Both the position numbers and the translations under genes were made by a program. The notes beneath the pieces are model-generated. The model made no database searches and had not been told where the DNA came from. It saw only the letters and a program-made list of their open reading frames with translations. A stretch of 64,000 bases of DNA, from contig NZ_LR813084.1 of the NCBI RefSeq assembly GCF_903815225.1, positions 2,274,501 through 2,338,500 on the forward strand, given 5' to 3'. Origin of the DNA: Delftia tsuruhatensis. Its GTDB lineage: Bacteria > Pseudomonadota > Gammaproteobacteria > Burkholderiales > Burkholderiaceae_C. Shown one piece after another: positions 1 through 8,508 of this stretch; positions within the stretch are counted from its first letter, which is position 1; every line of letters begins with the position of its first letter.

Positions 1-726
1 CTCAAGACCTTCTCCCTGACCTGGGCCCAGTTCTGGGACGCCGTGGCCGCGCCGCGCGTGCTGGCCTCCTACCGGCTGACCTTCGGTGCCTCGTTTGCCG
101 CGGCCTGCGTGAACCTGGTGTTCGGCCTGCTGATCGCCTGGGTGCTGGTGCGCTACCAGTTTCCAGGCAAGAAGATCGTCGACGCCCTGGTCGATCTGCC
201 CTTCGCGCTGCCCACGGCTGTGGCCGGCATCTCGCTGACGGCGCTGCTGGCGGGCAACGGCTGGGTCGGGCAGTACCTGGAGCCGCACGGCATCCAGCTG
301 GCCTTCAATCCCAACGGCGTGGTCATCGCGCTGATCTTCATCGGCCTTCCCTTCGTGGTGCGCACGGTGCAGCCCGTGCTCGAAGACTCCGAAAAGGAAC
401 TGGAGGAGGCCGCGACCAGCCTGGGCGCATCGCGCTGGCAGATCTTCTACAAGGTCATCCTGCCGGCCATCACGCCGGCCCTGCTGACGGGTTTTGCCAT
501 GGCCTTCGCGCGCGCCATCGGCGAGTACGGGTCGGTGATCTTCATCGCGGGCAACATGCCCATGATCTCGGAGATCACGCCGCTGATCATCATCGGCAAG
601 CTGGAGCAGTACGACTACGCGGGCGCCACGGCCGTGGCCGTGGTGATGCTGCTGTTCTCCTTCGTGATGCTGCTGGTCATCAACGCGCTGCAGGCATGGC
701 AGCGCAAGCATTCGGGAGGCGCATGA
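1..726 (+). CDS. cysT: Sulfate/thiosulfate ABC transporter permease CysT (5' partial)
   Basis: This is one of the two inner-membrane channel subunits of the sulfate/thiosulfate importer that feeds cysteine synthesis. The frame is open to the left edge of the window, so the start lies upstream; 241 codons are visible, and E. coli CysU/CysT (about 277 residues) suggests only a few dozen are missing. Several hydrophobic segments are present. The cytoplasmic EAA loop that docks onto the ATPase is clear ([21 protein letters not shown]), followed by the family-typical [14 protein letters not shown] stretch. The stop overlaps the start of cysW by four bases (ATGA), so the two are translationally coupled. 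The identity is secure from the EAA loop and the cysT-cysW-cysA order; a periplasmic binding protein gene should lie just upstream. Confidence 0.95.
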   Translation, partial: LKTFSLTWAQFWDAVAAPRVLASYRLTFGASFAAACVNLVFGLLIAWVLVRYQFPGKKIVDALVDLPFALPTAVAGISLTALLAGNGWVGQYLEPHGIQLAFNPNGVVIALIFIGLPFVVRTVQPVLEDSEKELEEAATSLGASRWQIFYKVILPAITPALLTGFAMAFARAIGEYGSVIFIAGNMPMISEITPLIIIGKLEQYDYAGATAVAVVMLLFSFVMLLVINALQAWQRKHSGGA

Positions 727-1706
727 TGGAGTTGTCGCAACAGGAAGCCCTGCTGCTGAAGATCATCGGCGCGGTGCTGGTGGCGGTGGTGGTGCTCTAC
801 AGGCTCACGGCGCCCAAGGCGGGCCGGCGCGAGAAGCTGTCCACCACCGAGCCGCGCGCCGTGCGCTGGATCCTCACGGGCATCGCCCTGACCTTCATCG
901 GGCTGTTCCTCGTGCTGCCGCTGGCCGCCGTCTTCACCGAGGCGCTGCGCAAGGGCTGGGATGCCTATGTCGCCGGCCTGCAGGAACCCGATGCCTGGTC
1001 GGCCATCCAGCTGACGCTGATCACGGCGCTGATCGCCGTGCCGCTGAACCTGGTGTTCGGCGTGGCGGCGGCCTGGTGCATCGCCAAGTTCGAGTTCCGT
1101 GGCAAGGCCTTCCTGATCACGCTGATCGACCTGCCGTTCTCGATCTCGCCCGTGGTGGCGGGCCTGATGTACGTGCTGGTGTTCGGTGCCCAGGGCTGGC
1201 TCGGCCCCTGGCTGTCCGAGCATGACATCAAGATCATCTTCGCCGTGCCCGGCATCGTGCTGGCCACCGTGTTCGTGACCTTCCCCTTCATCGCGCGCGA
1301 GCTGATCCCGCTGATGCAGGCCCAGGGCAGTGACGAGGAGCAGGCCGCCATCGTGCTGGGCGCCACGGGCTGGCAGACCTTCTGGAAGGTGACCGTGCCC
1401 AATATCAAGTGGGGCCTGCTGTACGGCGTGATCCTGTGCAATGCGCGTGCCATGGGCGAGTTCGGTGCCGTGTCCGTGGTCTCGGGCCATATCCGGGGCC
1501 AGACCAACACGATTCCGCTGCACGTCGAGATCCTCTACAACGAGTACCAGTCGGTCGCCGCCTTCGCCGCCGCCTCGCTGCTGGCCCTGCTGGCCCTGGT
1601 GACCCTGGTCATCAAGTCCGTGGCCGAATGGCGCGCCGAGCAGCAGGCCAAGGCCGCCGCCGACCTGCCTCCCGAGCGTCCCCCGCAGGTATCGCAGGCT
1701 TCCTGA
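723..1706 (+). CDS. cysW: Sulfate/thiosulfate ABC transporter permease CysW
   Basis: This is the second channel subunit of the sulfate/thiosulfate importer. The ATG at 723 overlaps the cysT stop and has GGGAGGC just upstream; a second ATG at 726 is equally possible. It encodes about 327 residues against about 291 in E. coli. The excess is an N-terminal extension of roughly 45 residues carrying an additional hydrophobic stretch (about residues 10-27) and a charged linker before the usual first helix. The EAA loop ([20 protein letters not shown]) and the downstream [15 protein letters not shown] segment are typical of CysW. The C-terminal tail is rich in Ala, Pro and Gln. It is the middle gene of the cysTWA operon, 32 bases before cysA. 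Confidence 0.95.
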   Translation: MMELSQQEALLLKIIGAVLVAVVVLYRLTAPKAGRREKLSTTEPRAVRWILTGIALTFIGLFLVLPLAAVFTEALRKGWDAYVAGLQEPDAWSAIQLTLITALIAVPLNLVFGVAAAWCIAKFEFRGKAFLITLIDLPFSISPVVAGLMYVLVFGAQGWLGPWLSEHDIKIIFAVPGIVLATVFVTFPFIARELIPLMQAQGSDEEQAAIVLGATGWQTFWKVTVPNIKWGLLYGVILCNARAMGEFGAVSVVSGHIRGQTNTIPLHVEILYNEYQSVAAFAAASLLALLALVTLVIKSVAEWRAEQQAKAAADLPPERPPQVSQAS

Positions 1707-1738
1707 GCCCGAGGCCCCGACCAAAAAAGAGCAACACC

Positions 1739-2866
1739 ATGAGTATTGAAATACGCAACGTCAGCAAGCAGTTCGGCGATTTCCAGGCCCTGCGCGATGT
1801 GAGCCTGGACATCAAGTCCGGCGAACTCATCGCCTTGCTCGGCCCCTCGGGCTGCGGCAAGACCACGCTGCTGCGCATCATCGCGGGCCTGGAGACGCCC
1901 GACGTGGGCAGCATCCACTTCAGCGGCGAAGACACGACCGACGTTCATGTGCGCGAGCGCAACGTGGGCTTCGTGTTCCAGCACTATGCGCTGTTCCGCC
2001 ACATGACGGTGTTCGAGAACGTGGCCTTCGGCCTGCGCGTGAAGCCGCGCGGCCAGCGTCCCAGCGAAGCCCAGATCCGCGAGAAGGTGATGAGCCTGCT
2101 CAAGCTGGTGCAGCTGGACTGGATCGCCGAGCGCTTTCCCTCGCAACTGTCGGGCGGCCAGCGCCAGCGCATCGCGCTGGCCCGGGCGCTGGCGGTCGAG
2201 CCCAAGGTGCTGCTGCTGGACGAGCCCTTCGGCGCGCTGGACGCCAAGGTGCGCAAGGAACTGCGCCGCTGGCTGCGCCACCTGCATGACGAGCTGCATG
2301 TGACCTCGATCTTCGTGACCCACGACCAGGAAGAGGCGCTGGAAGTGGCCGACCGCGTGGTCGTCATCAACCAGGGACGCATCGAGCAGGAGGGCACGCC
2401 CCAGCAGGTCTGGGACAACCCGGCCACGCCCTTCGTCTATGGCTTCCTGGGCGATGTCAACCTGTTCAAGGGCCGGGCCAGCGATGGCCGGGTCTACCTG
2501 GACGAGGGCATGCAACTGGACAGCCACGACGCCCATGGCGCCAGCGACAGCAAGGCCTTCGCCTATGTGCGCCCGCACGATCTGGAGGTGGAGCGCTACT
2601 CCCCTGGCCAGAACCTGGACGTGCAGGGACGGCCCACGGGCATCGTCGTGCAACTGGCCCGCGCCATCGTCGTGGGGCCCATCGCGCGGCTGGAACTTAT
2701 TCCCTCGGAGAGCACCGAAAGCACGGACAATGCCGAAGAGGGCAGCCTGATCGAGGCGCAGATTCCTGCGCAGCAGTTCAAGGACATGGGCTTGCGCGAA
2801 GGGGAGACCCTGGTGGTGACACCGCGCCGCGCCAAGGTGTTCCTGGACGCGGCGGCTGGCATCTGA
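1739..2866 (+). CDS. cysA: Sulfate/thiosulfate ABC transporter ATP-binding protein CysA
   Basis: This is the ATPase that powers the CysTW channel. The start is the ATG at 1739 ([13 protein letters not shown]), giving 375 residues, the usual length. The Walker A GPSGCGKT lies at residues 35-42, the signature is [15 protein letters not shown], Walker B is [12 protein letters not shown], and the switch histidine is in [12 protein letters not shown]-terminal regulatory region of about 130 residues (TOBE-like, as in CysA/PotA) follows. The frame is open well upstream of 1739, but that part overlaps cysW out of frame and lacks ABC homology, so the internal ATG is preferred. It is the last gene of the operon and is followed by a strong terminator-like hairpin. 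Confidence 0.97.
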   Translation: MSIEIRNVSKQFGDFQALRDVSLDIKSGELIALLGPSGCGKTTLLRIIAGLETPDVGSIHFSGEDTTDVHVRERNVGFVFQHYALFRHMTVFENVAFGLRVKPRGQRPSEAQIREKVMSLLKLVQLDWIAERFPSQLSGGQRQRIALARALAVEPKVLLLDEPFGALDAKVRKELRRWLRHLHDELHVTSIFVTHDQEEALEVADRVVVINQGRIEQEGTPQQVWDNPATPFVYGFLGDVNLFKGRASDGRVYLDEGMQLDSHDAHGASDSKAFAYVRPHDLEVERYSPGQNLDVQGRPTGIVVQLARAIVVGPIARLELIPSESTESTDNAEEGSLIEAQIPAQQFKDMGLREGETLVVTPRRAKVFLDAAAGI

Positions 2867-2893
2867 CGGCGCGGCAACGGCTTTCGCACCCGC

Positions 2894-2932
2894 ATCAGGG
2901 CTGTGGCGCCGGGCTGGCGCCACAGCCCTGAT
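2894..2932 (+). terminator. Perfect 17-bp hairpin after cysA
   Basis: ATCAGGGCTGTGGCGCC (2894-2910) pairs perfectly with GGCGCCACAGCCCTGAT (2916-2932) across a five-base loop (GGGCT). The following bases (TTCATTCA) are only moderately T-rich. The position, 28 bases after the cysA stop and before dsbB, fits an intrinsic terminator of the cys operon. Because the stem is symmetrical it could also act on the other strand. Confidence 0.8.
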
Positions 2933-2961
2933 TTCATTCAACCGGGTGACGAAAGACAAGA

Positions 2962-3474
2962 ATGCTTCAATGGTTTGACAACGCTCCGCGCCGCATCCTG
3001 GCGCTCATCAGCCTGGCCTGCGTGGCCATGCTGGCCTTCGGCATGTACCTGCAGCACGTGGTGGGGCTGGAGCCCTGCCCGATGTGCATCGTGCAGCGCT
3101 ACGCGCTGATCGGCGTGGCCATCTTCACGGGCCTGGGGGCGGCGCGCGGCTCGCGTGGCTGGCTCATGGGCTGGGGCATCCTGGCGCTGCTGTCCTCGGG
3201 CTTCGGTGCCTTCGTCGCCGCACGCCAGAGCTGGCTGCAGTGGTATCCGCCCGAGTTCGCGACCTGCGGCCGCGACTTCTACGGCATGATCGAGAACTAC
3301 CCCATCAGCCGCTCCCTGCCCATGATCTTCCGTGGCTCCGGAGACTGTGCCGCCGTGGACTGGAGCTTTCTGGGCGGCTCCATCGCCAACTGGTCCTTCA
3401 TCTGCTTCGTGGTCTTCAGCGTGGTTGTGCTGATCCTGCTGGCCAGGCGGGCCGGCGGCGCCCGCCGCGCCTGA
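2962..3474 (+). CDS. dsbB: Disulfide bond formation protein DsbB
   Basis: This inner-membrane quinone reductase reoxidises periplasmic DsbA and passes electrons to ubiquinone. At 170 residues it has four hydrophobic segments. The first periplasmic loop carries the CPMC pair (Cys39/Cys42, equivalent to E. coli Cys41/Cys44) and the second loop carries Cys102 and Cys129 (E. coli Cys104/Cys130), so all four redox cysteines are present. The basic C-terminus (RRAGGARRA) is cytoplasmic. It stands alone between the cysA terminator and the convergent kinase gene, whose stop is only seven bases away. Confidence 0.96.
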   Translation: MLQWFDNAPRRILALISLACVAMLAFGMYLQHVVGLEPCPMCIVQRYALIGVAIFTGLGAARGSRGWLMGWGILALLSSGFGAFVAARQSWLQWYPPEFATCGRDFYGMIENYPISRSLPMIFRGSGDCAAVDWSFLGGSIANWSFICFVVFSVVVLILLARRAGGARRA

Positions 3475-3481
3475 GCGGCCC

Positions 3482-5275
3482 TCATCCCAGCTGGCGCCTG
3501 AGCGAGCAGGCCATGGTGCTCAGGATCAGCCAGCAGGAGGTGGCCCCCGCATCGAGCACACCCACCGAGCGCGGCCCCAGGCGGGCCGAGCGGCCGATGC
3601 GGGCCTGCATGTTCCTGGTGGATTCCTTGCCGGCCTCGGCGGCGGAGGCCATGGCCTGCAGCGCCTCGGAAAAGCCGGCGTCGGCCTGCAAGGCCAGGTC
3701 ATAGGCACGGCAGGCGGGGGCCAGCGTGTCGACCAGGGTCTTGTCTCCCACGCGGGCGCCGCCCAGCGCCTGCACGTTCGCTAGGGCCCGGGCCAGGGCC
3801 TGGCCGAACAAGGCGGCATCGAGTTGCTCCTGAGGTGCAAGCACTTCGGCGAACCCTCGGAAGAACCCTCCGTACAGCGGCCCCATCGAGCCCCCGATAT
3901 CGTCCATCAGCGCCTGGAACAGTTGCTCCAGCGCCGTCGGCAGATGGGCCGCCCGGTGCTCGCCCATGACATCCAGCCGCGCCGCGCATTGCGAAAAGCC
4001 CTTGGCCATGTTGACGCCGTGGTCGCCGTCGCCGATGAGGCCGTCGATCTCGCTGAGGAACTGCCGGTGGCTGACGATGGTGGCGATCAACTCCCTGACC
4101 AGGCTGCCTGCTTCATTCAGCGCGACGCAGGGGCCTTCAGGGTCGCGCCGCACAGTGGTGGATGGCTCCCTGGAGGGCGGCGGTGCCGCGACCGGCATGT
4201 CTGCCCGCTGCTCCTGTGTCGGAGCGGGATCCGTGGCGGGCGCCGGGCCGGCGATCGACAGGGCGACGCCGTGGCAGGGGGCCTTCAGGCAGGCCTCCAG
4301 CTCGTCATCGAGCTTCATCAGCGTGAGCGTGACGCCCATCATCTCCAGCGAGGTGAACAGGTTGCCTATCCGCTGAAAGGCCACCGTGATGCCGTTTTCC
4401 TTCAGGCGCCGGGCCACTTCCGCGTAGAGGATGTACTGCTCCATCAGCGGCGTGGCGCCCAGGCCGGACAGCAGCACGGCCACGCGGTCCCCGCGGGCGA
4501 AGGGCAGGTCGGCGAGGAGGGTGTCCAGCATGAGTTCGGCCATCTGTGCCGCGGTGGCCGTGGGCCGCACGGACACGCCCGGCTCGCCGTGGTGGCCAAT
4601 GCCCACTTCCATGGTGCCGGGTGCTATGTGGAAGTTGGCCTTGCCCACGGCAGGGATCACGCAGGCCGACAGGCCCAGCCCCATGCTGCGCGTGCAGGCC
4701 ATGGCACGCCGCGCCACGGCGACGACCTCGTCCAGGCTGGCCCCCATGGCGGCCTTGGCGCCGGCCGCCTTCCACATCAGGATCTCGCCGGCCACGCCGC
4801 GGCGGCGCTCCTCCTCGCCACGGGGTGCGGAGGGTACGTCGTCATTGGCCACCACGGCCTGGACCACGATGCCGTCGCGCGCCGCCATCTGCATGGCCAT
4901 GCCCACGTTCATGTTGTCGCCCGCGTAGTTGCCGTACAGGCAGGCCACGCCGGCACCGCCGTCGGCGGCGCGCATGGCGTCGTGGAAGCTGCGGGCCGTG
5001 GGCGATGAAAAGACCTCGCCGATGGCCACGGCATCGCACAGGCCTTCGCCGATGTAGCCCAGAAAGGCCGGCTCGTGGCCCGAGCCGCCGCCCGTCACGA
5101 TGCCCACCTTGCCCTGGCGTGGCTCGGCCCTGCGCCGCACCACCCGTGCATTGCCTTCGCTGGCGCACAGCGTGTCGGCATGGGCGGACAGCCATCCCTG
5201 GAGCATGTCTTCCACCACCCGGTCTGGGTGGTTGATCACGCGATTCGTCGAACTCATGCGGACGTTTTCCTCCAT
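3482..5275 (-). CDS. Fused DhaK-DhaL family kinase, probable erythrulose kinase
   Basis: This is a single-chain ATP-dependent ketose kinase of the dihydroxyacetone kinase family. Residues about 11-345 form the DhaK substrate domain, with GGGSGHEPA near residues 62-70 and the substrate-binding histidine in GIGHHGEPG (His229, equivalent to His218 of E. coli DhaK). A Pro/Ala-rich linker follows, then a DhaL nucleotide domain with the Mg-binding motif GDGDHG near 415-420. A second Met at residue 7 (start 5257) is an equally good start. Family members phosphorylate dihydroxyacetone, or in tetritol pathways D- or L-erythrulose. The divergent neighbours (RpiB-like isomerase, EltD-like and SDR dehydrogenases, sugar importer) favour erythrulose. 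The substrate assignment is inferred; the family is certain. Confidence 0.85.
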   Translation of the reverse strand: MEENVRMSSTNRVINHPDRVVEDMLQGWLSAHADTLCASEGNARVVRRRAEPRQGKVGIVTGGGSGHEPAFLGYIGEGLCDAVAIGEVFSSPTARSFHDAMRAADGGAGVACLYGNYAGDNMNVGMAMQMAARDGIVVQAVVANDDVPSAPRGEEERRRGVAGEILMWKAAGAKAAMGASLDEVVAVARRAMACTRSMGLGLSACVIPAVGKANFHIAPGTMEVGIGHHGEPGVSVRPTATAAQMAELMLDTLLADLPFARGDRVAVLLSGLGATPLMEQYILYAEVARRLKENGITVAFQRIGNLFTSLEMMGVTLTLMKLDDELEACLKAPCHGVALSIAGPAPATDPAPTQEQRADMPVAAPPPSREPSTTVRRDPEGPCVALNEAGSLVRELIATIVSHRQFLSEIDGLIGDGDHGVNMAKGFSQCAARLDVMGEHRAAHLPTALEQLFQALMDDIGGSMGPLYGGFFRGFAEVLAPQEQLDAALFGQALARALANVQALGGARVGDKTLVDTLAPACRAYDLALQADAGFSEALQAMASAAEAGKESTRNMQARIGRSARLGPRSVGVLDAGATSCWLILSTMACSLRRQLG

Positions 5276-5491
5276 GTGCGTTGTCTCCCTGAGGTGGCGA
5301 TTGAGTTGGTCAGATGCTCATTTGATGGTCATTCTTTGTTTTGATGAAAGCCGATGTCAACCGGATTTCATGCGGGATTCATAAGGGAAATCGATAGGTT
5401 TTTTGATTTGACAGGCAAATATCGATTGTGGGATCGTAGGAAAAAGGATGATCTTTTGATCATTTGATGATCTTTTGAAAGAGGAGTCGCC
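5276..5491. promoter_or_regulatory. Divergent A+T-rich control region of the polyol cluster
   Basis: This 216-base gap between the divergent kinase and isomerase genes is far more A+T-rich than its surroundings. TTGACA at 5408-5413 is a consensus-like -35 box for the rightward operon, though no good -10 lies 17 bases on. TCATTTGATG occurs at 5318-5327 and again at 5460-5469. ATCGAT cores occur near 5389-5394 and 5421-5426. It is the natural place for the SorC-family regulator at 11519 to bind. Confidence 0.55.
5447..5478. repeat. Two 13-bp direct repeats, operator-like
   Basis: GATGATCTTTTGA occurs at 5447-5459 and again at 5466-5478. The two copies are 19 bases apart start to start, about two helical turns, and the second ends only a few bases before the ribosome-binding site (GAGGAG, 5481-5486) of the isomerase gene. 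A protein bound here would block transcription or initiation. Binding by the SorC-type regulator is inferred from context. Confidence 0.5.
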
Positions 5492-5968
5492 GTGAACCTT
5501 GCCATCGGCTGCGACGAAGCCGCCTGCGATCTCAGGGACACTGTCAGGCAGCACCTGCTTGCACAGGGCCATGCGGTGACCGACTTCGGCACGCACGATG
5601 GCGCGCCGGTGCTGTATCCCGACGTGGCGATCGCCGTGGCGCAGGCCATCGTGCAGGGGCGCCATGAGCGCGGCATCCTGCTGTGCGGCACGGGCATCGG
5701 CATGGCGATCGCCGCCAACAAGGTGGCGGGCATCCGCGCTGCGCAGGCCCACGACACCTATTCGGCCGAGCGCGCCAGCCGCAGCAACGATGCGCAGATC
5801 ATCACGCTGGGCTCGCGCGTGATCGGCGCGGAACTGGCCAAGGCCATCGTGGACCGCTTCCTGGCCTCGACCTTCGACGGGGGCGGCTCCGCGCAGAAGG
5901 TCGATGCCATCACCGGCTTCGAGCGCGCGCAGGCCGCATCGGCGCGTGGCGAGGAGGGTGGGCCATGA
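5492..5968 (+). CDS. RpiB/LacAB-family isomerase, probable D-erythrulose-4-phosphate isomerase
   Basis: This is an aldose-ketose isomerase of the RpiB fold, 158 residues, starting at GTG 5492 with GAGGAG at 5481-5486. The catalytic cysteine is Cys65 in CGTGIGMAIAANK. In E. coli RpiB the ring-opening histidine sits in QHND; here the equivalent stretch is RASRSND, so the histidine is replaced by Ser98, and His of the N-terminal CDH motif is also changed (CDE). The sequence HDTYSAERA...SNDAQIITLG matches my memory of EryI/DerI enzymes, which interconvert D-erythrulose 4-phosphate and D-erythrose 4-phosphate. Loss of a ring-opening residue would suit such acyclic substrates. It is the first gene of the rightward operon and is coupled to the next gene by an ATGA overlap. 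Confidence 0.85.
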   Translation: MNLAIGCDEAACDLRDTVRQHLLAQGHAVTDFGTHDGAPVLYPDVAIAVAQAIVQGRHERGILLCGTGIGMAIAANKVAGIRAAQAHDTYSAERASRSNDAQIITLGSRVIGAELAKAIVDRFLASTFDGGGSAQKVDAITGFERAQAASARGEEGGP

Positions 5969-7449
5969 ATGCCGCGCTGCTCCAGGCCCGCGGGGTGGCC
6001 AAGAGCTTCGGCGGCGTGCCCGCGCTGCGCGACGGCTGCCTGGAGCTGCACCGCGGCAGCGTGCATGCCCTGTGCGGCGGCAACGGCGCGGGCAAGTCGA
6101 CCTTGCTGAACATCGTGATGGGCATACTGCGGCGCGATGCGGGCGAGATCCTGCTCAAGGGCCGTCCGGTGGACTTCGCTACGCCGCACGAGGCGCTGTC
6201 GCACCGCATCTCCATCATCACGCAGGAGCTGTCGCCCATCCCGGGCATGAGCGTGGCCGAGAACATCTTCCTGGGCCGCGAGCCGACCCGGGCCGGCCTG
6301 GTGGTCGACTACCGCAGGCTGTTCGAGGCGGCGCAGGCGCTGCTGGCGCAGCTGGGCTTTGCCATCGATGCGCGCACGCCGATGGGCCGGCTCAGCCTGG
6401 CGCAGACCCAGCTGGTGGAGATCGCCAAGGCCTTCAGCAGGCAAAGCGAGCTCATCATCATGGACGAGCCCACCTCGGCCCTGGGCGAGAGCGAGACGGC
6501 CATCCTCTTCGATGCGATCCGGCGCGTGACCGCGCGAGGGGCCGGCATTCTCTATGTATCGCACCGCCTGACCGAGATCTTCACCATCGCAGACCGCTAT
6601 ACCGTGCTGCGCGATGGCGGATTCGTGCAGTCCGGCCGGATGGCGGACATCGACCGGCGCGGGCTGGTGAAGCTCATCGTGGGACGGGAGGTGGGGCTGG
6701 CGGACAGGGCTCGCAAGCCGTCGGTCCGGGGCGAGCCGCTGCTGTCGGTGCAGGGGCTTGCGCGCCAGGGCGAATTCGAGGACATCGACCTGCAGGTCGC
6801 GCCTGGCGAGGTGCTGGGCATCTACGGCCTCATGGGGTCGGGGCGCAGCGAGTTTCTCAATTGCCTGTATGGACTCACGCGGGCGGACCGCGGCCAGGCC
6901 CGGCTTCGCGGCAAGGCCTTGCCCGAGGGAGACCCCCGGGCATCGATCCGGGCGGGACTGGCCCTGGTGACCGAGGACCGCAAGGCCACGGGGCTGGTCC
7001 TGAGCGCCTCGGTCGGCTTCAACGCCAGCCTGTCCGCGCTGCCGCGCCTGCAGCATGCCCGGGTGATCGACCTCCCGGCCGAACGCTCGCTGGTCGGCCA
7101 TCTGCTGCGGCGCCTGCGTGTCAAGCTGGCCAGCCCCGCCATGCCGGTCTCGGGCCTGAGCGGCGGCAACCAGCAGAAGGTGGTGCTGGCGCGCTGCGTG
7201 GCGACCGAGCCCGTCTGCCTGCTGTGCGATGAGCCCACGCGCGGCATCGACGAAGGAGCCAAGCGCGAGGTCCATGCCTTTCTGGCCGAGTTCGCCGCGC
7301 AGGGCCATGCCGTGGTCGTGGTGTCGTCCGAGGCGCCCGAGCTCCTGGAGGTGAGCGACCGCATCGCCATCTTCCGCAAGGGACGCATCGCCGAAGTGAT
7401 TCCGGGCCACGGCGCGACGCAGGAGGAGCTGCTGCACCTCGCGTCCTGA
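5965..7449 (+). CDS. RbsA-type sugar ABC transporter ATP-binding protein
   Basis: This is the double ATPase of a CUT2 carbohydrate importer, 494 residues from the ATG at 5965 that overlaps the isomerase stop. The first nucleotide-binding domain has Walker A GGNGAGKST, the variant signature LSLAQTQLVEIAKA and Walker B LIIMDEPTSAL. The second has the degenerate Walker A GLMGSGRSE and signature LSGGNQQKVVLARC, both normal for RbsA/XylG/MglA proteins. It would energise the permease at 9321 together with the receptor at 7492. Placed inside the polyol operon, the likely cargo is erythritol, threitol or a related tetrose; the cargo is inferred, the transporter class is clear. Confidence 0.93.
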   Translation: MNAALLQARGVAKSFGGVPALRDGCLELHRGSVHALCGGNGAGKSTLLNIVMGILRRDAGEILLKGRPVDFATPHEALSHRISIITQELSPIPGMSVAENIFLGREPTRAGLVVDYRRLFEAAQALLAQLGFAIDARTPMGRLSLAQTQLVEIAKAFSRQSELIIMDEPTSALGESETAILFDAIRRVTARGAGILYVSHRLTEIFTIADRYTVLRDGGFVQSGRMADIDRRGLVKLIVGREVGLADRARKPSVRGEPLLSVQGLARQGEFEDIDLQVAPGEVLGIYGLMGSGRSEFLNCLYGLTRADRGQARLRGKALPEGDPRASIRAGLALVTEDRKATGLVLSASVGFNASLSALPRLQHARVIDLPAERSLVGHLLRRLRVKLASPAMPVSGLSGGNQQKVVLARCVATEPVCLLCDEPTRGIDEGAKREVHAFLAEFAAQGHAVVVVSSEAPELLEVSDRIAIFRKGRIAEVIPGHGATQEELLHLAS

Positions 7450-7491
7450 CGGTTTTTCCCCGCTTCTTTTCACACTCACAGGAGACAGACC

Positions 7492-8508
7492 ATGCCATGG
7501 AGCCGATTCATCGCCACGCTCGCCAGCGTGCTCGCCCTTGCCGCTGCGCTGCCGGCGCAGGCGCAGGCCCAGACTTCTTCCAGGCCCTACCGGATCGGCG
7601 CGGCCGTCTACGGGCTCAAGGGCGAGTTCATGCAGATGTGGACCAGGGAGCTGAAGTCGCACCCGGCCGTGCTGGACGGCACGGTGCAGGTCACCGTGTT
7701 CGATGGCAACTACGACGCGCTGACGCAGAGCAACCAGTTCGACACCATGATCACGCAGAAGTACGACGGCATTCTCTTCGTGCCCATCGACCTCAAGGCA
7801 GGCGCCGCGCCCGTGCAAAAGGCCATCAAGGCGGGCATTCCCGTGGTGGGTTCGAACACGCGCGTGCAGGGCGATGTGCTGACCTCCTACGTGGGCAACG
7901 ACGATGTGGTGGCGGGCCGCATGCAGGCCGAGGCGCTGATGAAGGCCATCGGCGGCAAGGGCCGCATCGTCGTGATCGAGGGGCCCATAGGCCAGTCGGC
8001 GCAGATCGAGCGCGCGCGTGGCAACGACGAGGTGCTGGCGCGCCACAAGGAGGTGAAGGTACTGGCGCGCAAGACGGCCAACTGGTCGCGCGCCGAGTCC
8101 ATGGCGCTGATGGAGAACTGGCTGACCGCGTTTCCCGGCCAGATCCAGGGCGTGATCGCCCAGAACGACGACGAGGCCCTGGGCGCCGTGCAGGCCATCA
8201 AGACCAAGGGCATCGACATCAGGACCATCCCGGTGGTGGGCGTGGATGGCGTGGCCGCCGCCATCAACGCCGTCAAGCGCGGCGAGATGACCACGAATTT
8301 CCAGGATGCGCAGGCCCAGGCGCAGGGCGCGCTGGATGTGCTGCTGCGCCATCTCGCCGGCCCGTCCTACCAGCCACGCTCGACGGTGTGGAAGGAGTAC
8401 GCCCAGGCCATGCCCTGGGGCGACGGCACGGCCAGGTCGTATGAGGTGCCCTGGACCGCCATCGTGCCCGCCAACGCCGATGCCTTTCTCCAGAAGGTCC
8501 GCAAATGA
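7492..8508 (+). CDS. Periplasmic sugar-binding protein of the CUT2 importer
   Basis: This 338-residue receptor has a Sec signal peptide (basic MPWSRF, hydrophobic core, cleavage around AQAQA/QT near residue 27) and the Peripla_BP_4 fold of ribose/xylose-type binding proteins. Typical landmarks are TQKYDGILFVPID, IPVVGSNTR, the G-N-DD segment after it, and VIAQNDDEALGAVQAI. GGAGA lies seven bases before the ATG. It follows the ATPase by 42 bases and overlaps the SDR gene start by four. It decides the specificity of the importer, and neighbours point to a C4 polyol. Confidence 0.92.
   Translation: MPWSRFIATLASVLALAAALPAQAQAQTSSRPYRIGAAVYGLKGEFMQMWTRELKSHPAVLDGTVQVTVFDGNYDALTQSNQFDTMITQKYDGILFVPIDLKAGAAPVQKAIKAGIPVVGSNTRVQGDVLTSYVGNDDVVAGRMQAEALMKAIGGKGRIVVIEGPIGQSAQIERARGNDEVLARHKEVKVLARKTANWSRAESMALMENWLTAFPGQIQGVIAQNDDEALGAVQAIKTKGIDIRTIPVVGVDGVAAAINAVKRGEMTTNFQDAQAQAQGALDVLLRHLAGPSYQPRSTVWKEYAQAMPWGDGTARSYEVPWTAIVPANADAFLQKVRK

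Noticed and set aside
5758..8352. A minus-strand open frame of 864 codons opposite the isomerase, ATPase and receptor genes
   Set aside because: It crosses three well-supported plus-strand genes with intact family motifs and encodes shadow-type low-complexity sequence.
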